Shown: in pieces, positions 22,007 to 31,560 of the stretch
Position numbering within the stretch: position 1 is the first letter of the stretch
How the letters are laid out: the number at the start of each line of letters is the position of its first letter
NCBI GenBank assembly: GCA_030844895.1
Contig: CM061231.1
Coordinates: forward strand, 133,023,023-133,087,022
Direction of reading: 5' to 3'
Origin: Ambrosia x helenae
Lineage: Eukaryota > Streptophyta > Magnoliopsida > Asterales > Asteraceae
DNA length: 64,000 bases
Notes under the pieces: generated by a model
Told to the model about the DNA's origin: nothing
The model's database searches: none
Seen by the model: only the letters and a program-made list of their open reading frames with translations
Program-made: the position numbers and the translations under genes

Positions 22007-24826
22007 CTATTGATTGGATAGTTTTCTCTGTTGGTCCATTGTTTTGTTCATCAACTTGATTCTGAGCTGTTTCTTCTGCTCAGTAGTCATTGGAGGCTCA
22101 AATGTTTTCTTCACTGGTTTAGACACATTCGCTATCTTCACTGTCTTACCAAGCTTATTCTCCAAATTGCTTCCCGCATTGATGTCGTAAGCAAAACAAA
22201 CTCCTACCACTTGTGTATACTTTCTTGCTTGAGCAAAGTCTTTTGGTTCATAGTAAATCGGATTGTAGAAAAGCATGATGATGTCTTCAAACGTGCAATT
22301 AATCAACCACATAGGATCAAATACATGAACATGCTTGTATTTATCCTTTCCATCTCTCAACACAATCACTGCTTCAGCCTTTCTCCAATCATAATACCAG
22401 AAGATAAAATCAGCACTGAAATGTTGTGGCATAGGCATCAAAGGTATCTTTCTCATCACTTCAGGTGCTTTGTAAATCAAAGTAACTCGCTTCATATTGG
22501 TTTGAGGATCAATATCCCTATGAACTTTTCTTCGGGGATATTGAGGCTTGAATCTATTCCATCTTGTTCGACTTTCCCAAACCAACTTATCTGCGCACCA
22601 ACCAACATGCGAACCATTCAATTCTGCACCTGACATTAGGAATCTACATAAATCTCGGACCGCCCAGTACGGTAGAGTAAGCAAATCACAGAATCTATTG
22701 AAATACAAGATTCTTGTTTCCCATTTAGCAGCTATGCACTTCAGCCTGCCTAAGTATGTCCACCCGAGAGCTCTGCCTTTGAACTTGGCATTGTGAAATC
22801 TATAAAAGTTACCTTGAGCTTCAGGCTTTGGTCGGTTCTCATCCATTTCCCTCAATTTTCTCAAATAACTCTTCAATTCATCAGACTGATTTGAAGGTCC
22901 TTGCTTATCAACACCAAATACCTTCTCCACAAACTCTTCACTCCTTTGCTGAGCTTTCTGCTTCGCTGAATTGTTTGGTACCTCAGTAAAATCAGGAAAT
23001 ACTTCATCTTCATCTGTTTTCCTGAAGTACTGAGGAAACTCTTCATGAGTTATATCTTCTAATTCCACTTCATCGTTTTCAGGAGTCTGCATATCATCTG
23101 AATGACTTCCAATACCCTTTTCAGGAATATCTGGAATCGATTCATCCATCATAAACTCTTCAAAAGTCTTTCCTACCCTCTGTGCAAGACCATCTAGTAT
23201 TTCCTTTGCCACAGATGCAGGTAATTCTCCTTCCTCAAGATCAGGATCTTCATATTCCAATTCATATCTTAAATCATCAGTTTGGAATATCTCAGCGAAA
23301 CATCCTGTGAACTCAATGGTCCATTCTCTCTTCTCCAACATATCTTTATACAACTGTTTAGCATCATCAGATAGAGATCTCACCTTCTCATTCCAGAAGA
23401 TACTTTCATCTGAATCAACGTTCTCACCTTTCTTCTTAGAACTTGATTCTCCAGTATCTTTCTTCTTTGGTGTTCTCTTCTCATAAGTAAATCTGGAAGT
23501 ATCATCTCCTCTATCATTATCACTACCACTGCTAAACTCATCTCCTTTCTGTCTCCCAGCACCTTCTGCATCATCATCATCATCATTCTTGTCATCATCA
23601 TCATCACTTTTCTCTGATTCATCATCATCTTTATCTGACTCATCATCATCTTTCTCTTCATCCGATTCAGAATCCTCATAATCAACTTTCTCTTCTTCAT
23701 CTTCTTCATCTTCTTCACCCTCTTTCAACTTGGGTGCAGTGTTATACAACTCATCAATCAAATCACTAAGGCGTTTGTTCTCAGCCCTTAGTTCTTTGTT
23801 ATCTGCTTTAATCAGCTTAATCCTGCTCTTGTTTCTTGCACACTTTCCTTCAAGCTTTTCATTCTTAGCTTCAAGCATCTTAACCTTCTCATTGATCTCA
23901 TCTTGATTAGATTTAGACGCAACCACAATCTGAAGCATTTTCTCCTCATTCTGCTTGAATTTAACAATCTCAGCTTGTTGAGCTACAATCATTTTCATCA
24001 TGTCATCCATTTTCCTATTCACCTGCTTCATCACATCATCATCCACAGTGACTTTCTTGGATTTGGATTTGGATGGCTCAACTTCTTTTTCTTTCTGAGG
24101 CTTTCTGAACATGTCAAGTACATTGTCCAGTGCAACGTTAAGTTGATCAGCTGATATTGATTCTGCCTCTTTGGATTTCTTTTGTTTCTTGGCGACAGGT
24201 GAAGATAGTTTTGATGATGTACCAGCATCGGGCACTCTTTTTCCTTTCAACAGTTGAGCTAACTCTTTCTCTCTCAACTCTTTCGTACTAGACTTCTTTG
24301 CCATGGTCTTTTGCTTTTTCTTCTTAGGCAAATTAACCACCACAGTCTCTCCAACACTCAACTCTGCCAAGTCAACACCTAGACTCTCGTCTTCAACAGA
24401 CTTCTTTCTTTTCTTAGCTTCTTCAATCGACTTGTTCAAAGATTCAGACTCACCAACCATAGTGGCCTTACGTTTGGTGGCCCTAACGTTTTCAGCATCA
24501 GAATCCCACTGCTCGTCTATCTCAGTCTCCTCTGAATCAACTGACTCTTCATCCACCAAACCTGAACCTTTCTTTGCCGTTGATTTATGTCTAACCGCCT
24601 GTTGCTTTGAACTTCCCTGATCAATCTTTCCCTTGCCCTTCCCTTTGGCTCCAGGATTGACTACTTGTCTCTTCCTCTTAGTGCTTGAATCAGCGTACAC
24701 TAAAGGATCATCATTATCCGAATCACTATTATCATGCCTTGCTTTGTTCTTGCCAGGATCAGTGTAATCCCGACGAGCCAAAGCTCCAAAGAGTCTCCTA
24801 TTAGGTGGCTTTTCACTATCTGGCAC
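22007..24826 (-). CDS. Copia-2 extra gene, C-terminal part (acidic coiled-coil protein)
   Basis: 939 codons, ending in a TAG that touches the polypurine tract. The frame opens upstream of 24826 without a clear ATG (the first codon here is GTG), and the sequence just before (SRSRSHEHSYSS, SSEDEGYKG) is in frame, so this is the continuation of the 24700-25644 gene after a 1-nt shift. In order: basic, lysine-rich segments with NLS-like clusters (KKRKKS, KKKKQK, about residues 135-215); a coiled-coil with a heptad-like run about 255-365; an extremely Asp/Glu/Ser-rich stretch about 370-470; a conserved-looking globular C-terminus from about 680 (Trp/Tyr/Phe-rich). No signal peptide or membrane span, so it is not a typical envelope protein. 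Function unknown. Confidence 0.75.
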   Translation of the reverse strand: MPDSEKPPNRRLFGALARRDYTDPGKNKARHDNSDSDNDDPLVYADSSTKRKRQVVNPGAKGKGKGKIDQGSSKQQAVRHKSTAKKGSGLVDEESVDSEETEIDEQWDSDAENVRATKRKATMVGESESLNKSIEEAKKRKKSVEDESLGVDLAELSVGETVVVNLPKKKKQKTMAKKSSTKELREKELAQLLKGKRVPDAGTSSKLSSPVAKKQKKSKEAESISADQLNVALDNVLDMFRKPQKEKEVEPSKSKSKKVTVDDDVMKQVNRKMDDMMKMIVAQQAEIVKFKQNEEKMLQIVVASKSNQDEINEKVKMLEAKNEKLEGKCARNKSRIKLIKADNKELRAENKRLSDLIDELYNTAPKLKEGEEDEEDEEEKVDYEDSESDEEKDDDESDKDDDESEKSDDDDDKNDDDDDAEGAGRQKGDEFSSGSDNDRGDDTSRFTYEKRTPKKKDTGESSSKKKGENVDSDESIFWNEKVRSLSDDAKQLYKDMLEKREWTIEFTGCFAEIFQTDDLRYELEYEDPDLEEGELPASVAKEILDGLAQRVGKTFEEFMMDESIPDIPEKGIGSHSDDMQTPENDEVELEDITHEEFPQYFRKTDEDEVFPDFTEVPNNSAKQKAQQRSEEFVEKVFGVDKQGPSNQSDELKSYLRKLREMDENRPKPEAQGNFYRFHNAKFKGRALGWTYLGRLKCIAAKWETRILYFNRFCDLLTLPYWAVRDLCRFLMSGAELNGSHVGWCADKLVWESRTRWNRFKPQYPRRKVHRDIDPQTNMKRVTLIYKAPEVMRKIPLMPMPQHFSADFIFWYYDWRKAEAVIVLRDGKDKYKHVHVFDPMWLINCTFEDIIMLFYNPIYYEPKDFAQARKYTQVVGVCFAYDINAGSNLENKLGKTVKIANVSKPVKKTFEPPMTTEQKKQLRIKLMNKTMDQQRKLSNQ

Positions 24827-25644
24827 ACCTTTGTATCCTTCATCCTCACTAGAGTACGAATGTTCATGTGATCTTGACCTAGAATCATAGTTGGATCCTT
24901 CTTCAACTCTGGATACTTATGGTCAAAGATCATCATCAGAAATCTAGGATATAGCATGAACTTCTTGTGCTTCATACCTTTCAGCATCTCCAGCATATGA
25001 TCTAGAATCATACCAGAAACGTTAAATGGTTTGTTGAGAGTCAATGCAACCATTAACGAACTCAAACTTCTTCTCATAACGTCATATCCACCGCTCACAC
25101 GTCCAAATACGTGGATAATAACGTGTGCAAAGTACTTGAACTGCACGCCCAGCTTCCCTTTATACATAGATCCATCTGTAATCGGACCTTTGTACTTCAT
25201 CCGTAAGAAACAAGCTTTCTGCTCAGTCCAGGATAACTCTCTGGGATCTTCACTGACTTCAAACTTGATCTGCAGTGCTTCCCGTATATCAGACTCTGTC
25301 AAAAACATCTCCATATCTTGAATCTTGCTCTTGATAATCGTCTGATTATCCCAGAAGTCATACTTCGCATTATGGTAGAAATCTTCAATAATGTCTCTGT
25401 ATATGATCGTCGGTGTGGCTAATGCATGTACAATTCTGCTCCTTCTCAAAAACTCTATAATCCCGGTGAACTCAGTATTCTTCTCTACGTCACCAAGATA
25501 TGCACAGCAGTTGTGAGATCGCTCGAACGGCCAACTGCTTGGAACAGATGCTTCAGCCTGTTGCACCGGATCTGGAATAACATTCTCTGCTGGAGCTTCC
25601 ACATTTTCTACTGGTGCTTCAACATTCTCGGATTGATCAGCCAT
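24700..25644 (-). CDS. Copia-2 extra gene, N-terminal domain (env position)
   Basis: The frame starts MADQSENVEAP right after a splice-acceptor-like TGTACAG (25645-25651 side). After an N-terminal ENVEAP repeat comes an alpha-helical domain of about residues 40-250, with the pattern ESDIREALQ, SSLMVALTLN, FMLYPRFLMMIFDHKYP. This is a domain seen in many plant retroelement-borne genes, often annotated as unknown or misannotated. After residue ~248 (near 24900-24912) the frame is wrong: the true continuation is in the frame of 22007-24826, so the last ~65 codons here are an artefact of a 1-nt shift. Together the gene would be about 1,200 codons. It sits where env-like ORFs sit in SIRE elements, but shows no envelope features. 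Confidence 0.75.
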   Translation of the reverse strand: MADQSENVEAPVENVEAPAENVIPDPVQQAEASVPSSWPFERSHNCCAYLGDVEKNTEFTGIIEFLRRSRIVHALATPTIIYRDIIEDFYHNAKYDFWDNQTIIKSKIQDMEMFLTESDIREALQIKFEVSEDPRELSWTEQKACFLRMKYKGPITDGSMYKGKLGVQFKYFAHVIIHVFGRVSGGYDVMRRSLSSLMVALTLNKPFNVSGMILDHMLEMLKGMKHKKFMLYPRFLMMIFDHKYPELKKDPTMILGQDHMNIRTLVRMKDTKVCQIVKSHLIGDSLELWLVGITLILARTKQGMIIVIRIMMIL

Positions 25645-25722
25645 CTGTACATCAAAAACAGAAAAAATACGTCAAAATGCAAAAACGACAAAAAGTTAAA
25701 AATTTTAAGGTTTTAAAGATCT

Positions 25723-25890
25723 ACATTCGCCCCTTTTGTTTTGGACGAATGTGAAATGTTTTGGACGAAAGTAAAACATTTAGGTCGAATGTGAAAAATA
25801 TTTGATTAAAAAACACATTCGCCCGTTTTTAAACTACATTCGTCCATAAAATGTACATTCGCCCGTTTTAGTGACCCGAATGTGAAACAT
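25723..25890 (-). promoter_or_regulatory. TTCGNCC motif array upstream of extra gene
   Basis: Eight copies of GGNCGAA/TTCGNCC or close variants (for example CATTCGCCC, GGACGAATG, CATTCGTCC, CCCGAATGTG) in about 165 bp, just upstream of the extra gene's start. No TATA box is evident between the array and the ATG. A possible alternative role is an RNA element in the leader of a spliced transcript. Confidence 0.5.
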
Positions 25891-26035
25891 GTTTATCCCC
25901 AAAATTTAAAATTTTTGCAAACTCGTTTTTAACCCTTGATTTTGATTAGGATATGTCCTAATATGGCCGATTATCACTCGTGTATCACCAATTGTCCATT
26001 ACTTTCAATATATATCAGTTTTTAAAGATGAGTTA
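25891..26035 (-). other. Copia-2 spacer left of the nested insertions
   Basis: AT-rich Copia-2 sequence between the motif array and the NC-1 LTR; no feature seen. The last five bases before NC-1 are AGTTA. Confidence 0.6.
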
Positions 26036-28950
26036 TGTAAGACCCAAACCCGTAATCACGCAATCAACGCCTAATCCTACGGGTTTTGACCTTAACTAAA
26101 AACCACTCCCGATTAAAACTTTGAAATTTTCTTTATAAGTCAACCCATTAAGATCAAATACATGTTTGATTCACACAAATTTTTACTTTTTAATAGTTGA
26201 AACATATTTTAAGATGTTGCGTTTTAACGGGAGTTCCTTAGATTCTAGTGCGGAAGCTTGATGAGTGTTCGGGCGTGTTCGGTTCTTCTCGCGACTTGAT
26301 CCTTGCTCCGGGTCGTCCCTTGAATGTTTACCTAGCACCATCACACAAAGAATGGTTAGTGGGTTGTCAATAATACATTTAAACTAGTGTGAGAGTCGTT
26401 ACACGTCGAAACGGAACGAACCAGGCCCAACGGCCCTTTATCAGGAGAACAAACTGCTGCAACTTTTGCGCAGCAGCTGTTCGGATCGCTTTTACCCATT
26501 CTAAAACCCAAAATCCGACTTCGACTTTCAAATAAGAATTGTTCTACGCTCCGAGAGCTTTCCAGGCATATAAAGAACACCTCCTAACGATTTTTCTACG
26601 ATTTTATACGCAATTTTAAAGTTCGTGCTGACATGCAGGTCAAAGCGCGCGGCCGCTCGGTCTCTGTGAGCGGCCGCTCGAAGCTTCTGATGTGATTTTG
26701 GTGATTTTTAAGCATGGGAATCATGTCGCAACCGCATTTGATGATTCCCGAAGCCTAAGTAATGACTCGCCGACTAAATAAACCTTTGTTTGACTGAAAT
26801 TATGGTCCGGTTTATGTCGCCATGATCCGGTTCTTAGTTTTGAATGTTTATGGCGACTTTTACCCAATTTGACCCATTTAGACATTTAACTTATCCAAAT
26901 ACCATTTGACCATGCGCAATGCATCTAGTTTATGTTGTCAAGTCATTATACACTTGATCAACTAAAGTGTTTGTCCGATTTGTTCGTTATGATTCCGATT
27001 ATTAGATTTATCCTTTAGTAAATCTTTATAATTTCCCAAAATGCCCCTCCTAGCCAAATCTTTCGATTTAGCCATTCGTGGCGACACTTCTTGATTGAAA
27101 CCCATTGTTTTGGACTCAATGACTTGTTTAAAAACTTCTAAGTCCATACGGACTTAGATTTTCAACATTTCTCAAGATTGTTCTAATGTGGTCGATTCTA
27201 AGCGCCTTAGCGCGCATTAGACATAGTTATGGAAATAACTTACTTGATTTGCACCCACACTTCATGTGGGTACTTTATCACCTATGTTGCTTCGCCCGAA
27301 GGCGTTTATTTGACTACGGACTTACCGGGTGGCCTTGACCCATATCCATACCTTGTGTTTATCCTCCATGATTCTTAACATCAAGAATGCACGCGCAATT
27401 GCATCTACCTGTATGCTTTCTAAATAGACAACGTTAATTTCTCGGAACTCAAATGGCAATAACTTGCCATTTGACCCGTTTAACTCTATGAATCTTAATG
27501 CTTGGAATACAAGCATCAAGTGTTGGATTCACATGGTGAGGACATCACCATTTGACCCGTTTAGACTCCTAGTTCATAACGCTATGTTACCCAAGTTTTT
27601 ATCTATGGTTCAAGTGAAACAAACTTGACCCATTTAACATCATGCTTAACGACTCCATTCAATTGGTTTAATTTGGATTAAAACATCATTTCTCACATAT
27701 CTTTATTAGTTGACCCGTTTGATGGATTTCTCCATTTTGTCATAACTCATTATCTCGATTAAGGTCATAAACCACATTTTGTATTGAGTGCACATATGGC
27801 AACTCTCTTAATAGGTTCTACCCCTCGGGGTTTATCTTTACCTCACGCTCAAGATTTGAAACTAATGTTTATAACAATTTAAGCTATGTTATAGTATATT
27901 GGCGTAAGTAAAACTTACCTCATATCCATTCTTGCTTCCATGCGCATTGAGCTTGCATCCGTTTGACCCGTTTGCACCCCTAGTTCTTGTACCTAACTTA
28001 GGGACATGTCAAACCTTGTTTCGTTAGAATACATTATATGGATTTCTTTCATTATCCATGGCATTCATGTATTCATTTTACCTCTAGCTCAACTTCACAT
28101 TTCAAGTATTCATTTTCATACATGTTTACACATTTATTTTCTCATTCAAGCATTTTATCAAACACTTGGTGTGCACTCACCAATTCAATTGATTTTCATG
28201 AGTTTTAAGTTAGCCAAAGCATACCCATTTAGCTAAACATCACCATATCATGTTATCTAGACTTCTTAGTCTAATTTCTCATTATAATAACTCCTAAGAG
28301 TTATCACAACTACTAACCTTATGTAGTATCCACCTAGAGGTATAAACCCAAATTTTCACATATTACATATTCATATGAACATAGCAAGAACACATGTAAA
28401 GTGCTATTTATACTCAAATTAAACATGTTTGGGGCTCCCTAAGGTTAGGGAAACCTCCATCAACATACACATTCACGTTTTTATAAAACCCTAATTTTTC
28501 ACCATGATCAAAAACGGATTTAACATCAAATTGTACCAAATAAATGATACCTTTTTGTGTAATAAGCTTGGATAATCCGGATTTTAGCTCGTGCATCGAA
28601 ACCCCTTTGATTTGGCTTGGATTTGAGCTTGAATTTGAGTGTTTAGGGTTTTGGTTGTTGGAGGAGATGATCTCCTGATCATCACACGACACACACACAC
28701 ACTTTGTGTGTGTTTTTATTGTTTTATTATTATTAATAAAACTCACTTTGTCATTTGGCAACAATGGTCCCTCAAGTTTTGGCCTTGGTTTGCTTTTAGA
28801 TTATAACATTAACTAGATTAGTATCTTGTAGTGGGTTTTAGTCTCGTTTTTATCCGTTGACTAAAACATCCACCGCTAAATTCGCTTTCGATACTTTATC
28901 AATTACGCCTAATGGCGTATTTAGGTGAAACAAGATTTCGGGGTGTTACA
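26036..28950 (-). repeat. NC-1 3' LTR
   Basis: 2915 bp, minus-strand TGTAACACCCCGAAATC to GTTTGGGTCTTACA. It contains GAGCGGCCGCTC (26668-26679) and a second GCGCGCGGCCGCTCGG, followed in the transcription direction by a TATA-like TTTATATGCC (26567-26577). A (CA)n tract lies at 28689-28700. Short open frames inside (61-116 codons) repeat exactly in the other LTR and are not genes. Confidence 0.9.
26645..26679 (-). promoter_or_regulatory. GAGCGGCCGCTC palindrome pair in NC-1 LTR
   Basis: One perfect 12-bp palindrome and one half-matching copy spaced about 12 bp apart, roughly 70-100 bp upstream of the TATA-like sequence. The same pair occurs in the other LTR at 32170-32204. Confidence 0.5.
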
Positions 28951-30058
28951 ACTCTACCCCACTTAAAGAGGTTTCGTCCCCGAAACCTTTCTCTTGTAGT
29001 TGTTTTGGTTATCATGAGGAATTTTAGTATATCCCCAAACCAAATTTTAGGACCCCTCGCTGTTTTGTCATTTTAAAACCTCATCACTAATTAGTATTAT
29101 ATACCTCAGGCTATGATCCCTTTACTCTGCTTTCTAACCTTTCGATTATTATATGAAAGCCTTAGCTTTCATAATGTGACTTTAGTTACTCTATTCTTTC
29201 GGTTAGCTAGGGGCAATACCTACATACTTACCCCCTACCCGACATTTTCGTAACTTATGTTCTTCATAGGTCTTTCTTAGATCCGTAGACTATCCCCGTC
29301 TACCATTGTCTCGAATGATGTAATGGTTTAAGGGGCCATTCTATCATGCACCTTAGGGCATCTACTGTAATACTCGGTCGTAGCATGCATATGCATACAT
29401 GTCTATGCTTCTATTAATAACAAGTAATTTGTCTTGGTTTTCAAGACTAGCCCGGCTTTTTAACATAACCGTTTTCTAGCTTCTTGGATTCATCCCCGAA
29501 TCCAAACATCGTTTCTTCTTGGTTTGCTATAATGTTATAACAAACCTTGCTTTACGCTAACATTTTACTTTATTTGGCAAATCCTTATTTTAAGAATTTG
29601 CCATTTATTTGGTTTACCCAAGTTCCCGTTTTGCTAACTCGATTGGTGGTCATTGCCCCAACCGACCCGTTTAAAGACTTTTGAGTTTTAGATTTCAAAT
29701 CGTTTATATATATTTAGAACGCTTAGTTTCTAAAAGTCCTCTTTCCGATTACCGATCTCAATATAAATTGAGGTCGGTTTCCTTTTTATAAAACCTGGTG
29801 TTGATTCGTCATTACAACATATTGTATCGACTAATCTCTTATTATCACGGTTTGCATCAGATTGTAATAACTACACAATCCAACTGTTATTATAATTTGC
29901 TTTAAATTGTACCAACGATACAATCTAATGTTGTTGCAGTTTACACTTTCTCATCCTTAACCCGAGGGTTGAATGATTTACTGATTTATCATGGCCCAAG
30001 CCCGCTGTTTTAGGTCATTAATCCCAAGATTCATGACTTACCCGAATGTGATTATGAC

Positions 30059-30260
30059 TCAACCCTTGATTAAGGTTCAAGTCTCTCTTTACGAATTTAA
30101 CCTTCTATAAAAGTCCGAGTTTAATTATGACTTACCCTTGATTAAGGCCCAAGTCTGTTTTCAAGCTAAATCTGTTTATGACTTGACCTTGATTAAGGTT
30201 CAAGTTTATTTCCGAACTGAATCTATTTATGACTAGACCTTGATTAAGGTTCAAGTCAAT
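30059..30260 (-). repeat. Palindromic CCTTGATTAAGG repeat units (NC-1)
   Basis: Four diverged units containing CTTGATTAAGGTTCAAGT or close variants and ATCTRTTTATGACT. The same unit is tandemly repeated in NC-2 at 39448-39700. Each unit can form an AACCTT/AAGGTT hairpin. Confidence 0.75.
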
Positions 30261-30302
30261 CTCTGTATCAACCCAGGATAACTCGAATCGTATATTGCCC
30301 GT

Positions 30303-30503
30303 TTTGCTAGCCCAGCGTATAAGCTGGTGCCTCGCTCAAGGTCTTGCATGGTTCGCATCCCTGCCGTGTTAGACAGTGGACTACGTTCAAACGCTCCAGT
30401 TTGTTGTCCTCTTTGCTAGCCCAGCGTATTCTAGCTGGTGCCTCGCTCAAGGTCTTGCATGGATCGCATCCCTGCCGTGTTAGACAGTGGACTACGTCCA
30501 GAA
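30303..30503 (-). repeat. 109-bp tandem duplication (NC-1 interior)
   Basis: TTTGCTAGCCCAGCGTAT begins at 30303 and again at 30412. The copies share AGCTGGTGCCTCGCTCAAGG, GCATCCCTGCCGTGTTAGAC and AGTGGACTACGT, with a few substitutions. The role is unknown. Confidence 0.85.
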
Positions 30504-30593
30504 TCCCCCGGCACCTGACACTTACTAAGCCTTTGTCACATAGGTTGTATATGTATTAATCATAAGAAACCCATGGTATCATATGCTTAACAC

Positions 30594-30612
30594 TTACCTG
30601 GCCAGGGTAAGT
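30594..30612 (-). other. Conserved near-perfect palindrome (NC-1)
   Basis: CTTACCTGGCCAGGGTAAG: arms CTTACCTGG and CCAGGTAAG with one extra G. It lies about 0.95 kb downstream of the PBS in the sense direction and is conserved with its flanks in NC-2 (39928-39946). Confidence 0.6.
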
Positions 30613-31545
30613 AATTCGCATATGGTACGCACAGACTTATTATAATTAAGGCATCACACCCTATGCAAACAAATTTTCAGCTCATGCTTGTGCCCCCTAT
30701 TTTATTTGGTAAAACCCTTCCTTGATAAATTATTCAATATTAGGTTTTTACCTTTATTCATTAAGAAAAAGCGATGTGTTTTTTCAATTTAATAAGCTTT
30801 GTGTGATCATACTCATTGGCATGATCACAACGCCTTTCTAAACATTAGTTTGGGATGATTACCCCCAACCCGGTCTCGATGTTCAAGTTAAGTTTGTGCA
30901 TTGATCGTTCATTATCGTGAACTATGCACCTTTCACATTTTTCCTATTGCTTGCATATGCAATTACCACTCTTCAGGTGATAATTGCATATTAATGCACC
31001 TACTATGGTTTCGAGCATGTACCTGTTTGATACTTGCTCCCGTGTTCCCTTTTGTTACTGATCCATTAGCCCGAGTCGTTACTTGACTTGGTCCTTAGTG
31101 AGCATGCTATCAGCCGTGCTCCCGAAACCTCTACAACCTCGTTTGGTGAATCATTCGATCCTCTCTCGATCGAATAAGATGTTATCATCCCTGTCACATT
31201 TATAATTTCAATTAATTAGTAACATGACATTTCATTATTAGTATGCATCACTGCAATAGTGATGTTAGAGTTCTTGTTATGCGAGATTTCCGTTGCCCGA
31301 ATCAATCTTTTGGATAGGCCCCATGAGTACCTAACCATTTCCTTATCAAGATTTTGAGATAGCGAGTATCTACGCGATATCACTATTGATTACCTATAAC
31401 AATTTTTCCGATCAAAACGGATGTTTATTATAGGTATTACTTACCGGATTCCTTGATCAAGTCTTGAACCGAACACCCTTCAACACCTTGAGCGCACGGT
31501 TTGAGTCCAAGTATCCTTCCCGACACTCGGATCCCTCAAACCTAT

Positions 31546-31558
31546 GGCTCTGATACCA
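31546..31558 (-). other. Primer binding site, tRNA-iMet (NC-1)
   Basis: Minus-strand TGGTATCAGAGCC, 2 nt from the 5' LTR (31561-34474). Confidence 0.9.
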
Positions 31559-31560
31559 CT

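Larger units (their letters stand above)
28951..31560 (-). other. NC-1 internal region, non-coding
   Basis: Starts next to the 3' LTR with a purine-rich minus-strand tract (CTTTAAGTGGGGTAGAGT, 28951-28968; PPT) and ends at the PBS. Frames are short in all six phases. It holds palindromic CCTTGATTAAGG units (30059-30260), a 109-bp tandem duplication (30303-30503) and the CTTACCTGGCCAGGGTAAG palindrome (30594-30612). Confidence 0.8.

Noticed and set aside
23380..23718. Met/Lys-rich 112-codon frame
   Set aside because: Out-of-frame reading of the acidic tract of the extra gene.
22007..25644. Envelope (env) gene
   Set aside because: No signal peptide, fusion peptide or membrane span is visible; only the position is env-like.
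26645..26679. NotI-like GCGGCCGC sequences as cloning-vector contamination
   Set aside because: They lie inside LTRs, repeat in both LTRs of each element and have extended, non-vector flanks.
30303..30503. tRNA-like or snoRNA gene in the 109-bp repeat
   Set aside because: No A/B boxes, C/D boxes or cloverleaf could be drawn.
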